Position numbers and translations under genes: made by a program. A stretch of 46,097 nt of DNA. It comes from Aneurinibacillus aneurinilyticus ATCC 12856 (GTDB lineage: Bacteria > Bacillota > Bacilli > Aneurinibacillales > Aneurinibacillaceae). The notes under the pieces are model-generated. The model had not been told where the DNA came from and ran no database searches. It saw nothing but the letters and a program-made list of their open reading frames with translations. The number at the start of each line of letters is the position of its first letter. Position 1 is the stretch's first letter. Shown here piece after piece: positions 15,737 through 24,408 of this stretch. The stretch lies in assembly GCF_000466385.1 (NCBI RefSeq), contig NZ_KE952869.1:1-46097 (forward strand), given 5' to 3'.

Positions 15737-16483
15737 TCAAACGTTATTCATCGTCCGCTGCTCCACTTCTAACACACTTGTTCGTATTACCTCCCTTACA
15801 TCCCGAGCAGTATATACTTTATACTTCTCTATAATTTTAGCCAGAAAGCCGGTTATATGGGCAGCGGCAAAGCTGCTTCCCTGCAGATTAAACTTCTGGA
15901 GTGGACCTTCGAGGCGACGAGGAAAACCTAGTGCACGAAAACCAGCGGGTTCTTCTGTATGAAAGTAGAATACTTGCCCATTACAATGTTCTCCCGCTTT
16001 TGCACCATATACCGTCGGATAATAAGCGGGCCAGTACAACTGCCTCGTTTCATCACAGGCTGACACGATTATAACACCTTTGCGGTCTGCTTCTTCGCAA
16101 ACCGACCGCAACTCAGGCACATCTCTGCTTACTCCAAGACTCAAATTAATGATGTGCATCCGTGCATCGATACACCATTCGATGGCGGCACACAGGATTT
16201 CTATATGGGTGCTTAATGTACTATGAAAAATTTTAACCGCCCATATGTCCGCTTCCGGTACCTGTTCGTACAGTACGCCTGCCACAGCTGTGCCGTGTCC
16301 GAGTTCATCTTGGTAAGCATCACTCAAAAATAATTGCCCTTCCTCCGATACGTGAAAGGCAACTCCGCCTGCCACACATCCGATATGAGAATGTCCTTCA
16401 TTGATGCCGCTATCGATATGTGCAATCCTGATTCCTTTGCCGCGCCCCCATGCTTCATCAGCCATGTTCCCTTTCCAGAGCAT
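15737..16483 (-). CDS. qhpE: QhpE-like subtilisin-family protease (gamma-subunit leader peptidase)
   Basis: A 248-residue minimal S8 protease without signal peptide or prodomain, so probably cytoplasmic. Catalytic residues are visible: D24 (IAHIDSGIN), H63 (ELGHGTAVAG) and S204 (QGSSFAAAHITG). The oxyanion Asn of subtilisins is replaced by Asp (D144 in VSACDET). In known QHNDH systems QhpE removes the leader of the crosslinked gamma subunit QhpC before export. It is the last qhp gene and overlaps qhpF by 26 bases; the ATG at 16483 has AGGAG 9 bases upstream. The family call is clear, and the QhpE role is inferred from the operon. Confidence 0.85.
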   Translation of the reverse strand: MLWKGNMADEAWGRGKGIRIAHIDSGINEGHSHIGCVAGGVAFHVSEEGQLFLSDAYQDELGHGTAVAGVLYEQVPEADIWAVKIFHSTLSTHIEILCAAIEWCIDARMHIINLSLGVSRDVPELRSVCEEADRKGVIIVSACDETRQLYWPAYYPTVYGAKAGEHCNGQVFYFHTEEPAGFRALGFPRRLEGPLQKFNLQGSSFAAAHITGFLAKIIEKYKVYTARDVREVIRTSVLEVEQRTMNNV

Positions 16484-18146
16484 AGGCTTCTCTCCTTTCC
16501 GCTCGTCGGTTCCTGATCTGTATCATGGAACCACTTTCCAATGTCCACAACCGGTCTACCCATGCAAGATTTTGTATGCGGTGAGCAATGATGATAACCG
16601 TTTGATTCTGAAGTTCCTGCTGGATAAAGTTGAAAATCTCGCCTTCGCCTTCCGCATCAAGATGGCATGTCGCCTCATCCAAAATAAAAATGTCCGCCTC
16701 TTGGAGAAAAGCCCAGGCTAGAATAAGCCGTTGCTTCATGCCCGCCGACAATCTGGTTCCCCGCTCTCCAACCTGTGTCTTTAAACCATCCGACATAGCC
16801 GCTACCGCTTCCTTAAGCCCAACTGCCTCCAGCATCCTCCACATCCTTTGTCCAGGTATAGGTTCTTTTCCCACCTGTAGAAATTCCTCAATGGTTCCGT
16901 GCCAGAGCGGGTGATCGTGCGCAATTAAACATACACGGCGATGCCAGGATTCGCGGGTAAACGCCTGAATATCCACTCCATCGCATCGGATAATGCCGGA
17001 CGATGGACGTTGCACCCGTACCAGCAGATCGGCCAGCGTGCTCTTGCCTGCGCCATTCGGGCCGATAATCCCTATTTTTTCACCTCTGGCAATAGAAAAT
17101 GACACATCACTGAACAGTTCAATCCCTTTTTCATGCGAAAACCCTACATTATCGAACGCAATATGCGAATCGAACAAATGCATTATCTCATCCCCGTCCC
17201 TATCTACAGACAAGCGAAGAATCGCTTCTGCCCGTTCTACAGCCACTCTGCCCTTCTGCAAACGAATGTACAGCTGAGCGAAGCCTTGGGCGGAAGCGAA
17301 CAGCTTTGCCTGGTATGCGCCAAACGCCAACAGCGTTCCCAGGCTTAAAGCTCCCGCAAGTACTTTGACACCGAGAAACCAGACCGTGCAAGCGGCGGAT
17401 GCTAGAATCATTCCCTGTGGAATCCCCTGCGCACAACTAGCAAGCAGGGTGAGTTTGATTTGCTGTTTATTCAGCCCGTTCAGATTGACCCGATATTTGT
17501 CTGTAAGTGTATTCGCCAAACCGGCCCCTCTGATAAAGCGTGGGGAAGAGAGCGTATCAAACAGAAAGCTTTGGTTATCTGCAGCCATCGTACGCATTCG
17601 CATGTTCGCTCTATACAATAATCGGCGAAACAGACGCGTCACTCCCAAAAGCAAGGGCAACAAACCAAAACAAAACAATGCCATTCTCCATTCCAGATAC
17701 ACCAACAAACTGACATCAATAAGAAATCCCACACTAACGACCACAAGCTGCATTACACCATCCGTGTACAAGCGCTGCGCCTCTCCCGCATCCTCATGAA
17801 GACGTGAAATCGTATCCCCGGCTCTTTGCTTCGAAAGAAAAGCACTATTCGCTTTTAGCAAACGGTCATACATAGCACTTTTCACTTCTTTTGTGATTTT
17901 CAAGCTAATGTGCAGGTAGCTATATTTGATGGTAAGAAAGAGCAAAAAACCTATGAACATACATGCTATCGCAACCGTCATCGCCTTAGAAAAGGAATAG
18001 GCGCGCTCGATAAACACCTGATCGATGATCCACTTGCCAAACAGTGGTTGTACAGCAATAAGCACGGTAGAACAAACGTTAAGGAGAAGAATGAACGAAA
18101 GTGATTTCCAATATGGCAGAATAAACGCGTTGATGCGTTCCGGCAT
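16458..18146 (-). CDS. qhpF: QhpF-like ABC exporter (fused membrane and ATPase domains)
   Basis: A 562-residue half-transporter. An ABC type I membrane domain with six helices covers about 1-300. The ATPase domain follows, with Walker A GPNGAGKST, signature LSAGMKQR (C-loop variant of LSGGQ), Walker B IFILDEAT and the switch His in IIIAHR. In QHNDH systems QhpF carries the matured gamma subunit across the membrane. It has no N-terminal C39 peptidase domain, consistent with a separate protease (QhpE). AGGAGGTG lies 6 bases before the ATG at 18146, 10 bases after the U32-family gene. Confidence 0.85.
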   Translation of the reverse strand: MPERINAFILPYWKSLSFILLLNVCSTVLIAVQPLFGKWIIDQVFIERAYSFSKAMTVAIACMFIGFLLFLTIKYSYLHISLKITKEVKSAMYDRLLKANSAFLSKQRAGDTISRLHEDAGEAQRLYTDGVMQLVVVSVGFLIDVSLLVYLEWRMALFCFGLLPLLLGVTRLFRRLLYRANMRMRTMAADNQSFLFDTLSSPRFIRGAGLANTLTDKYRVNLNGLNKQQIKLTLLASCAQGIPQGMILASAACTVWFLGVKVLAGALSLGTLLAFGAYQAKLFASAQGFAQLYIRLQKGRVAVERAEAILRLSVDRDGDEIMHLFDSHIAFDNVGFSHEKGIELFSDVSFSIARGEKIGIIGPNGAGKSTLADLLVRVQRPSSGIIRCDGVDIQAFTRESWHRRVCLIAHDHPLWHGTIEEFLQVGKEPIPGQRMWRMLEAVGLKEAVAAMSDGLKTQVGERGTRLSAGMKQRLILAWAFLQEADIFILDEATCHLDAEGEGEIFNFIQQELQNQTVIIIAHRIQNLAWVDRLWTLESGSMIQIRNRRAERREAYALEREHG

Positions 18147-18156
18147 CGCGCACCTC

Positions 18157-19152
18157 CTACCTGTAATAGCACATTAAGCCCGAGTCGCAAAAAGACGGCT
18201 GGTTCCTGACTTTCCGGGCAAAGCTTTGAATCTCGTCATCAGCGGCTTTCGCACGCACTTGCTCAACCACCGCCTTGACCAATTGAACGCTTGCCAGCTT
18301 CCGATACGGCGAACCTTCCCGTCCTACGATTTTCAACGAATCAATGCCGGCCCGATACAGCTCCGGCAGTGCACATAGACCACACGGACCAAGCGGCAGT
18401 CCATCCTGGGCCAATTGGCAGCCACAATCGTTAACAAACCAGACAAACTCACGGTAGTCCGTCACCTGGTTTTCCAATGCTTGCCGCTCCGTATGATTCA
18501 GCGATACGTTACCATCAGTTGGCAGCGCGATATACTCCCACTGGCTCTGGGCACAGAATGCCCCTGCCCGATTATGCGTTGTGTGACAAAAGCTTTCTTC
18601 ATAAACACAGCCATCATTTAAAATAAACATCTCCAGCTCAATATCCCCTGCCGCAGCTTTTAGCTCAGCGATCTCTTCTATTTGTACGGAACGTGATAAA
18701 ACAATACGCTCCGCTCCCAGCTCCCGGTATAGCTGAACGCTTCCCGTATTCAGCGGAGCAGCCAGACTACTAACATGAATGACGGCAGCAGGCACATTCT
18801 CCTTCATCGCCATCATTAGGCCAATATCGCTTACGATAAAAGCATCCACCCCGATGTCCTGCGTACAGCGTGTAATCAACTCCAGCAGCATCGGGTATTG
18901 TTCCTGTACATAATACGGTGCGTTCAATGTAAGGTAGACCGGAATGTTGTAGCTATGCGAAGCATTTACTATGTTTTGCAGCTCTTTTAGCGACATAACG
19001 CCGGCAAATGGATTTCTCCGATTGAGCCACACCCCGGGAGAATACTTTTCAATCCATTCCATCGGGGTAACGCCGCAGTAGAATTCTTCCGCACCGTTCT
19101 CTGCCAGCATCTCCACTTCCTGCAACGAACCAAGAGGCGCCAATATTTTCAT
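18157..19152 (-). CDS. UbiU-like peptidase-U32 family protein, candidate Fe-S hydroxylase subunit
   Basis: A 331-residue U32-family protein. It opens KILAPLGSLQEVEMLAENGAEEFYCG as in UbiU/RlhA/TrhP proteins. The cysteine cluster is C182 and C189 (GCVYEESFC, spaced 7), C200 and C257/C260 (PCGLC), followed by the family's GIDSLKIVGREG. In UbiU four such cysteines bind a [4Fe-4S] cluster. UbiU works with UbiV to hydroxylate ubiquinone precursors without O2. Here it sits inside the qhp operon, next to a UbiV-like gene, where Gram-negative operons carry the flavin monooxygenase qhpG. That it hydroxylates the CTQ tryptophan of QhpC is inference. Extra cysteines C243 and C245 are notable. Confidence 0.75.
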   Translation of the reverse strand: MKILAPLGSLQEVEMLAENGAEEFYCGVTPMEWIEKYSPGVWLNRRNPFAGVMSLKELQNIVNASHSYNIPVYLTLNAPYYVQEQYPMLLELITRCTQDIGVDAFIVSDIGLMMAMKENVPAAVIHVSSLAAPLNTGSVQLYRELGAERIVLSRSVQIEEIAELKAAAGDIELEMFILNDGCVYEESFCHTTHNRAGAFCAQSQWEYIALPTDGNVSLNHTERQALENQVTDYREFVWFVNDCGCQLAQDGLPLGPCGLCALPELYRAGIDSLKIVGREGSPYRKLASVQLVKAVVEQVRAKAADDEIQSFARKVRNQPSFCDSGLMCYYR

Positions 19153-19177
19153 GCCTTATCCCTTCTCCCTGTATGAA

Positions 19178-20104
19178 CTATACTGGTAACCGCGGACTAT
19201 AAACGACTCTGACTGCTCCGGCTTGCATTGCGCGCCGGAGTCCGGTTTCAATAAGCGTTCGGTTATGGGCATAGAAGGCCGTATTTCCTTTTTGAAAAAT
19301 TCGATGTGTCATATGGGTGAATTGTCTGTTCTTCAATTCAAATGTATAGCGCTGGCATTGTTGCTTACAGTCCGGATCACCACGAAACTTGTCTTTTTTG
19401 TCCGAATCCATAAACCCCACCATACAAGCGCTTCCACTTGCTACACAGCCGAACGGATAGTGAAACGATAAAGCATGCGACTCTGTCTCCTGACCGAAAC
19501 CTTGAATGGCCTCATCGAATTCAAGCCTGACCGTATCGCTCGATTCAAGAAAGCGTCCAAACCATTCGGATACGAGTCCATTTCCCTTTACTACATTTAT
19601 GGCCTGCGGTGGGGCATTCTCATTGTCATAATAATCCGCAATCCGTGGATCACGGACGACTTTGTTTAACAGCCGTCCGATAACAGGACACAGCATGGGA
19701 AACTGTTTTCGGATATGCGAGTATACACCCCAATCGTTCACTACCACTTCTACCTTTTCTTTTACCTTTACGGCCTCTTGCTGCAACTCCGTAAGAATGG
19801 TAGTAAGCGCATGGAATTTCACATTATGAACATAAGGTGTGACAAAGGTAAAGGCCAGGCCATTCCGTCGGCTATACTCCAGAGCCTTCATAACGGCTAT
19901 AGAAGAAGTGAGCCGGTATTGACAAAACTCGGAGCCAAAATAAAGACGATCCGGCATTCGCTTTTTACCATATACCGTTTCCCATGCTTCGAAAAATGCC
20001 TTCTGTGTCTGTGTTTCAATCTCATTCTGATAGCTGAAAGGCTTCCATGGCCTCTCGGTAAGCTTCATATCGCGCAGTGACTGAATCGCTATCGCAAACT
20101 CCAT
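19178..20104 (-). CDS. UbiV-like peptidase-U32 family protein, candidate partner of the UbiU-like protein
   Basis: A 308-residue protein. RLYFGSEFCQYRLTSS (C61) matches the UbiV segment around its first cluster cysteine (…YLGEAVCSKR…), and C220/C227 with C246 and C250 (CKQQC) match the later UbiV cysteines. The intervening region (LAFTFVTPYVHN, VVVNDWGVYSHI, PVIGRLLNKVVRDPR) fits the U32 barrel. UbiV pairs with UbiU as an O2-independent hydroxylase. The gene is 25 bases upstream of the UbiU-like gene in the qhp operon and has GGGGGAAAGG before its ATG. Assignment to the family is from remembered motif patterns; function here is inferred. Confidence 0.65.
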   Translation of the reverse strand: MEFAIAIQSLRDMKLTERPWKPFSYQNEIETQTQKAFFEAWETVYGKKRMPDRLYFGSEFCQYRLTSSIAVMKALEYSRRNGLAFTFVTPYVHNVKFHALTTILTELQQEAVKVKEKVEVVVNDWGVYSHIRKQFPMLCPVIGRLLNKVVRDPRIADYYDNENAPPQAINVVKGNGLVSEWFGRFLESSDTVRLEFDEAIQGFGQETESHALSFHYPFGCVASGSACMVGFMDSDKKDKFRGDPDCKQQCQRYTFELKNRQFTHMTHRIFQKGNTAFYAHNRTLIETGLRRAMQAGAVRVVYSPRLPV

Positions 20105-20132
20105 TGCCTTTCCCCCTTCTTCTTATGAAATG

Positions 20133-20158
20133 CCCGCTTCTCCACAGGAGGAAGCGGG
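20133..20158 (-). promoter_or_regulatory. intercistronic hairpin inside the qhp operon
   Basis: CCCGCTTC (20158-20151 on the minus strand) pairs perfectly with GAAGCGGG (20140-20133), loop 10 bases, with no T run. It lies in the only sizeable gap of the operon (92 bases), between the structural genes (qhpCADB) and the maturation genes. It could stabilise the upstream mRNA or attenuate transcription. Confidence 0.5.
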
Positions 20159-20196
20159 GACATATTCCGGCAGACAATAGCCGTTATTACAGCGGA

Positions 20197-21282
20197 TTAG
20201 TTTTTAATAGCTTTCACTTTAATGTCCATTCCATCTGTCGGTGTTTTTATAATTTTCTCTACGTTCAAATCCGTATCAGCTACGATAAAATCGTTGCCTC
20301 CTCCGCCAAGATAAATCTTTTTGCTATCCGTACTCATGTTAATACCGTAAATTGTGCCGGTCGGCGGTTTGGTGTCTTTAATGACATGCCCATTCTTCAA
20401 ATTGACTTTGTACCAGTGGTTCATAATAACATACCCATATTTTTCCTGATCGTCTATGATAGCGGAGAACATACCTACAGGCTCTTTATCAAAGTCTTTT
20501 ATTTTAAAAGCGCCTGTCTCCAGATTTGCCCAGCCGATACCCTCTGCCACGCGCCCGTCCGGATACGTTGTTACAGTAGGAAACGAGTTGAATTTCGTAT
20601 TTTCTCCACGTGGAAAGAGTAGAAGAATATTGGTTGAGCCTTGCCGTTCATCTTTCCTGTTTTTTATTTCCTCTTTTTTCTCAAGCTTCCATGTTTCAGT
20701 ATGCAGCGTATACAGGTCATATCCCCAGACAAACAACGTGTTCGGATCATTCTTTTTAAACTGTAGACTATGGATGCCATAAGGGGCTTCAATATCTCGT
20801 ACTACTTCCTTCGTTTTCAAATCGATTTCAATAATTTTACTGGGTAACGCTTTAAACCGATTAGTCTGCTTTTCTCCCTGCGTGACAAACGCGTATGCTT
20901 TCAATCCATCCGGCGAGATGGCCGACCCCCATACACGGCGATCCAGCATACCTTTGTCCGTACGCCCAATTAAATTTATTTCTTCCATCACTTTATTCTG
21001 TATCGTATCGATCATATATAATGTGGTTCGTCCATTGGCAAGAAGCAGTGCCGTTCGCCCGTCTTCCGTAAAGCTCACATCCCTGACTGGCCCTTTTACT
21101 TTAATACTGGCCACTACTTTTGGGACAGCGGGATCGATGACCGTCAGCTCCCCATATCCAGATACATACACCCGTTCTGTATAACTTTGTGCTGTATGCG
21201 CTCCAGAAAAGCTGAACACAAGCATAAATAACGACAGCGCAAAAGCATAGGCTACCTTTTTCCACTTCAATTGCTTACACAC
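20197..21282 (-). CDS. qhpB: quinohemoprotein amine dehydrogenase beta subunit (QhpB), beta-propeller
   Basis: A 361-residue protein with a signal peptide (residues 1-31, ending AHTAQS) and a seven-bladed YVTN-type propeller: blades such as RVYVSGYGELTVIDP, VRDVSFTEDGRTALLLANG, GSAISPDGLKAYAFV, and TIYGINMSTDSKKIYLGGGG. QHNDH beta subunits are of this type and hold the gamma subunit against the alpha subunit outside the membrane. It starts with GTG at 21282 (AGAGGGG just upstream), overlapping the end of qhpD by 16 bases. The call rests on fold plus operon position. Confidence 0.82.
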   Translation of the reverse strand: MCKQLKWKKVAYAFALSLFMLVFSFSGAHTAQSYTERVYVSGYGELTVIDPAVPKVVASIKVKGPVRDVSFTEDGRTALLLANGRTTLYMIDTIQNKVMEEINLIGRTDKGMLDRRVWGSAISPDGLKAYAFVTQGEKQTNRFKALPSKIIEIDLKTKEVVRDIEAPYGIHSLQFKKNDPNTLFVWGYDLYTLHTETWKLEKKEEIKNRKDERQGSTNILLLFPRGENTKFNSFPTVTTYPDGRVAEGIGWANLETGAFKIKDFDKEPVGMFSAIIDDQEKYGYVIMNHWYKVNLKNGHVIKDTKPPTGTIYGINMSTDSKKIYLGGGGNDFIVADTDLNVEKIIKTPTDGMDIKVKAIKN

Positions 21283-22727
21283 CCCTCTTTCCCAATGCCT
21301 GCAATTCGATCAAGAAATGCCGGATTCTTCTCCATAATCCGTACATATGTCACCAGTCCGACAGTGATCCATTCGTGCATCCAATCACAGTAATGTGCAT
21401 TTGGCCGACGATAATCTCCCTGACGTTCCATCGCTTCGTAATAACATCCGCCGGAACAAATATGCTTCAATGCACAGGTGGTGCATGATTCTTTACGATC
21501 TACATGCAATTCATCAAGCAGATCCCGCTGCCGCTGCCGATTTACTCCCTCATAAATATCACCCAGTTTAAATCGTTCGTCCTCATTAAAGCGGTGGCAT
21601 AAGTACAAACCTCCATCCGGACTAACAGCGAAAAAACCTAATCCAGCACCGCATCCATACGCCTTGTTCGTTCCGATATGCAGCTCCTTTAGCAAATTCG
21701 TCAAATTTGAAAAGCCCAGATACCGATCATTTACAGCGTAATCGATATACAAATCAGCAATATCTTCGAATTGTTCGAGCAGGTCCCGCATGTCTTGCTC
21801 ATCCAATGCCAGACGATCATCTGTCTCAGTAACAGGCGCAAACCCTACTTCATAAAACCCTTTTGCCAGCAGATGAACCAATGACTTTTCTACTTTCTCA
21901 AATCCTTTGGAGACGGTCACTCGGCTTCCCACCGGCGCACTTCGATGCCCCTCTATCAACTGAAATACGTTGCGACTTATCTTCTCATATGAACCCTGTC
22001 CACCAGCAAACAAACGATGTCTGTCATGCGCCTCTTTCGTACCGTCCATGCTGACCGATACGCCTACCCTGTATTGTTCGAGAAACCGCACCTTCTCCTC
22101 GGAGAGCAGTGTACCGTTGGTTGTGAGGGAATAGTTGACCTTCTTTCCCCATATGCGTCCCTGCTCACTTCCGTACTCGACAAGATGCTTCAGCACCTCC
22201 CAGTTTAAAAATGGTTCTCCCCCAAATAAAACAAGCGTAACTTCTTTCTCTTCATAGCTGTTCTCCATCAGAAAACGAACCGCCTGTTCGGCCACTTCGC
22301 GGGATAAGTATTTTTTCGGTGCGCCATATTCCCCGTCTCCTGCATAGCAATACGTACATCGCAGGTTGCATTCGTTAACCAAATGCATGACAAGGGTTTT
22401 TACCGGCATTCGTTCTGTATGCCGAGGAGCGGGCGGTGTAAGTGTAAAGCCCTGTTCCGGACTTTTGCCTTCATATTGCAGGATTTCCAAATATACAAGC
22501 TCCTGCAGCGCCTGCCTATGGTTCTTCTGACCATTCGTCTGTCCGAAATATGCTTCTGCTTCGAATATCATGCTATCCCCTACACGCTCCCCGTTCTGTT
22601 TCGCAAAGGAGACGATATCCGCTGCTACATCATCGAGAGCAATAATCGTACCGGTCAAGCCATGAAACAAGTACGGTCGACCATCCACTTCAAAATCGAT
22701 GTAGTTGCTTAGCCGCATCGTTGGCAT
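21267..22727 (-). CDS. qhpD: QhpD radical SAM/SPASM enzyme forming thioether crosslinks in QhpC
   Basis: A 486-residue protein. The N-terminal about 100 residues form a RiPP-recognition-like or leader-binding part. The radical SAM domain has C120, C124, C127 (NECNLRCTYCYAG) and GGEPFLNW. The C-terminal SPASM region has CGAGLG, YLCHRF and CTTCALKHICSGGCYYE, with a last Cys in HYCDWM, to bind two auxiliary clusters. QhpD of Gram-negative bacteria makes the Cys-to-Asp/Glu thioether bonds of the gamma subunit. The substrate, QhpC, is two genes upstream and keeps all crosslink residues. AGGAGGGG lies 7 bases before the ATG. Confidence 0.92.
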   Translation of the reverse strand: MPTMRLSNYIDFEVDGRPYLFHGLTGTIIALDDVAADIVSFAKQNGERVGDSMIFEAEAYFGQTNGQKNHRQALQELVYLEILQYEGKSPEQGFTLTPPAPRHTERMPVKTLVMHLVNECNLRCTYCYAGDGEYGAPKKYLSREVAEQAVRFLMENSYEEKEVTLVLFGGEPFLNWEVLKHLVEYGSEQGRIWGKKVNYSLTTNGTLLSEEKVRFLEQYRVGVSVSMDGTKEAHDRHRLFAGGQGSYEKISRNVFQLIEGHRSAPVGSRVTVSKGFEKVEKSLVHLLAKGFYEVGFAPVTETDDRLALDEQDMRDLLEQFEDIADLYIDYAVNDRYLGFSNLTNLLKELHIGTNKAYGCGAGLGFFAVSPDGGLYLCHRFNEDERFKLGDIYEGVNRQRQRDLLDELHVDRKESCTTCALKHICSGGCYYEAMERQGDYRRPNAHYCDWMHEWITVGLVTYVRIMEKNPAFLDRIAGIGKEGCVSN

Positions 22728-22747
22728 ATGCTTCCCCTCCTCTTCCG

Positions 22748-24394
22748 CTAGTTAATAACGTTATTATAATCAGGTACCGTAACGACCAAATGGGTTTTCC
22801 CTGTCAACGTATTTCCTCCATAGCGGTATTCTGCGATGACACTGACGCTTCCCACATTTTCCTGGGTGAACGGACGCTCCTTGTTTACTCCTTCGGCCGC
22901 CGGCGTAAATAATCCGGTTTTGCTGTCTATGCTACCAATATAATGTAAGTCTTCGTCTTTTTCTCCTTCCGGGTATGAGGCCAACGCCCACTCAGCCGTC
23001 ACCGGCATCAATTCAATATCGTCGTCTGTTCCCTGTTTACCGTCTTTGCCACTGCTATAGGCGTATGCGACGAATTGTGTACTCACTTTGTGCATCAGCC
23101 CCGCGCCCCCTACTCGGGCTACCGCGTACGGCGGAGTTACTTTTATATAATCAATGCGATCGTAGACCACCAGCTTCGGATGAACAATCGCCTTTTCCGT
23201 ACCGATGATACTCGCCCCTGTCAAAGCAGCGTCATCAACCGCAAGCGATATTTTCACTTGATCATCCGACAGAACGAACATGTTTTTAAGCGAAACGCCA
23301 GCCGGCAATTTCAAATCCTGTGCTGTTAGCTGTTTTACATTCATGCCATACAAGGTAAGGTCCTGTGTTTGCCCACGCTGGATAGCTCTGGGCTCCATGT
23401 GGATGATTTCAGGCTTTTCGGTTTGTACTTTATAATACGTCTCCTCCCCGGTGATGCCCGGATTGTTCGCATCTGACCAATCGCCTGTAATCGTTTTTCC
23501 GTCCCTTCCAACGTTGAATGTACCGCGCAGCTTTTTGCCGGCCTGTTCATACTGCATACGCAGCGCATATCCCGAATACATCTCTACGTTTCCTGTCGAC
23601 TGAAGCGACACATTTTGGTCCAAATAATGCACGCTCTTTTTTTCGGTCAATTTGCCATCCGTACTCATAAACTCACTGTCTCCAACGTACGCACCTTTCG
23701 TCCCCTGAAAACCGACCACTTTCCATTTTCCGTCGACTTGCTGGTTTTTCCCCTTCCAATTCTCCCATTCTTTGTTCTCTAGCGGATATTGTTTAGCCAG
23801 ATAATTGATGGCAGCATCCGCCACAACCGGCCAGTCCGTATGCCGATGATTTAAATAAATAGATGGAAACATTACGAGATGGAAGTCTTTTAAATTCTTC
23901 CACTCTTCCTCCGTTCTGCGCTGTGCCATAAAGCGCCCACCAGCATGACAGGTCATACATGCGTTTTGCAAATTCGGATTTTTAATTTGATCTTCCATAT
24001 GGGAAGGCTTCTCAGCTAACCAATACTGTACGCTTTGCGCCTCCTCTGGCGAAAGTCCCCGCTCGTTGCTTAAATCCCGAATCAGTTGCTTGCGCTGTTC
24101 ATCGGTTACTTTCAATCCATGCAGACGTTCCATACGCGCAATCGTCTGTGACCATCCTTCCGGTGTTTTTCTCATATATTCGATTCGCGCCAGCTTTCCG
24201 TTTTCATCTACAGCATGACATCCCATGCATGAAGCTTCTACTTGCTTGCTCACATGGGTTCCGCCCACGCTCGGAGGTATGGCTGCTGTTTCTCTTGTCT
24301 GGTTGCCCTGTCCATTCCAGTACAAGGCAAAAAATATAATTGCACTGACAGCTATAAGCCCCAGCAAAAGAAGACGTATCCGATTCTCCTTCAT
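22748..24394 (-). CDS. qhpA: quinohemoprotein amine dehydrogenase alpha subunit (QhpA), dihaem
   Basis: A 548-residue protein. A signal anchor spans residues 7-26, likely uncleaved, holding the enzyme at the outer face. Two haem c sites follow: CMGCH (C56, C59, H60) and CMTCH (C146, C149, H150) within the dihaem domain. After that come beta-rich domains II-IV of the QHNDH alpha subunit (e.g. GDWSDANNPGITGEETY, MEPRAIQRGQTQDLTLYGMN). It takes electrons from the CTQ cofactor of QhpC and passes them to a cytochrome or the respiratory chain. I chose the ATG at 24394 (GAGAGGAG upstream), giving a 14-base gap after qhpC; cytochrome c maturation genes are not in the window. Confidence 0.92.
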   Translation of the reverse strand: MKENRIRLLLLGLIAVSAIIFFALYWNGQGNQTRETAAIPPSVGGTHVSKQVEASCMGCHAVDENGKLARIEYMRKTPEGWSQTIARMERLHGLKVTDEQRKQLIRDLSNERGLSPEEAQSVQYWLAEKPSHMEDQIKNPNLQNACMTCHAGGRFMAQRRTEEEWKNLKDFHLVMFPSIYLNHRHTDWPVVADAAINYLAKQYPLENKEWENWKGKNQQVDGKWKVVGFQGTKGAYVGDSEFMSTDGKLTEKKSVHYLDQNVSLQSTGNVEMYSGYALRMQYEQAGKKLRGTFNVGRDGKTITGDWSDANNPGITGEETYYKVQTEKPEIIHMEPRAIQRGQTQDLTLYGMNVKQLTAQDLKLPAGVSLKNMFVLSDDQVKISLAVDDAALTGASIIGTEKAIVHPKLVVYDRIDYIKVTPPYAVARVGGAGLMHKVSTQFVAYAYSSGKDGKQGTDDDIELMPVTAEWALASYPEGEKDEDLHYIGSIDSKTGLFTPAAEGVNKERPFTQENVGSVSVIAEYRYGGNTLTGKTHLVVTVPDYNNVIN

Positions 24395-24408
24395 GCTTCT
24401 TCTCCTCT

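Noticed and set aside
18157-19152. Reading the UbiU-like protein as a collagenase-type U32 protease
   Set aside because: The four-cysteine cluster and pairing with a UbiV-like gene fit the Fe-S hydroxylase branch better; protease activity of U32 proteins is poorly supported.
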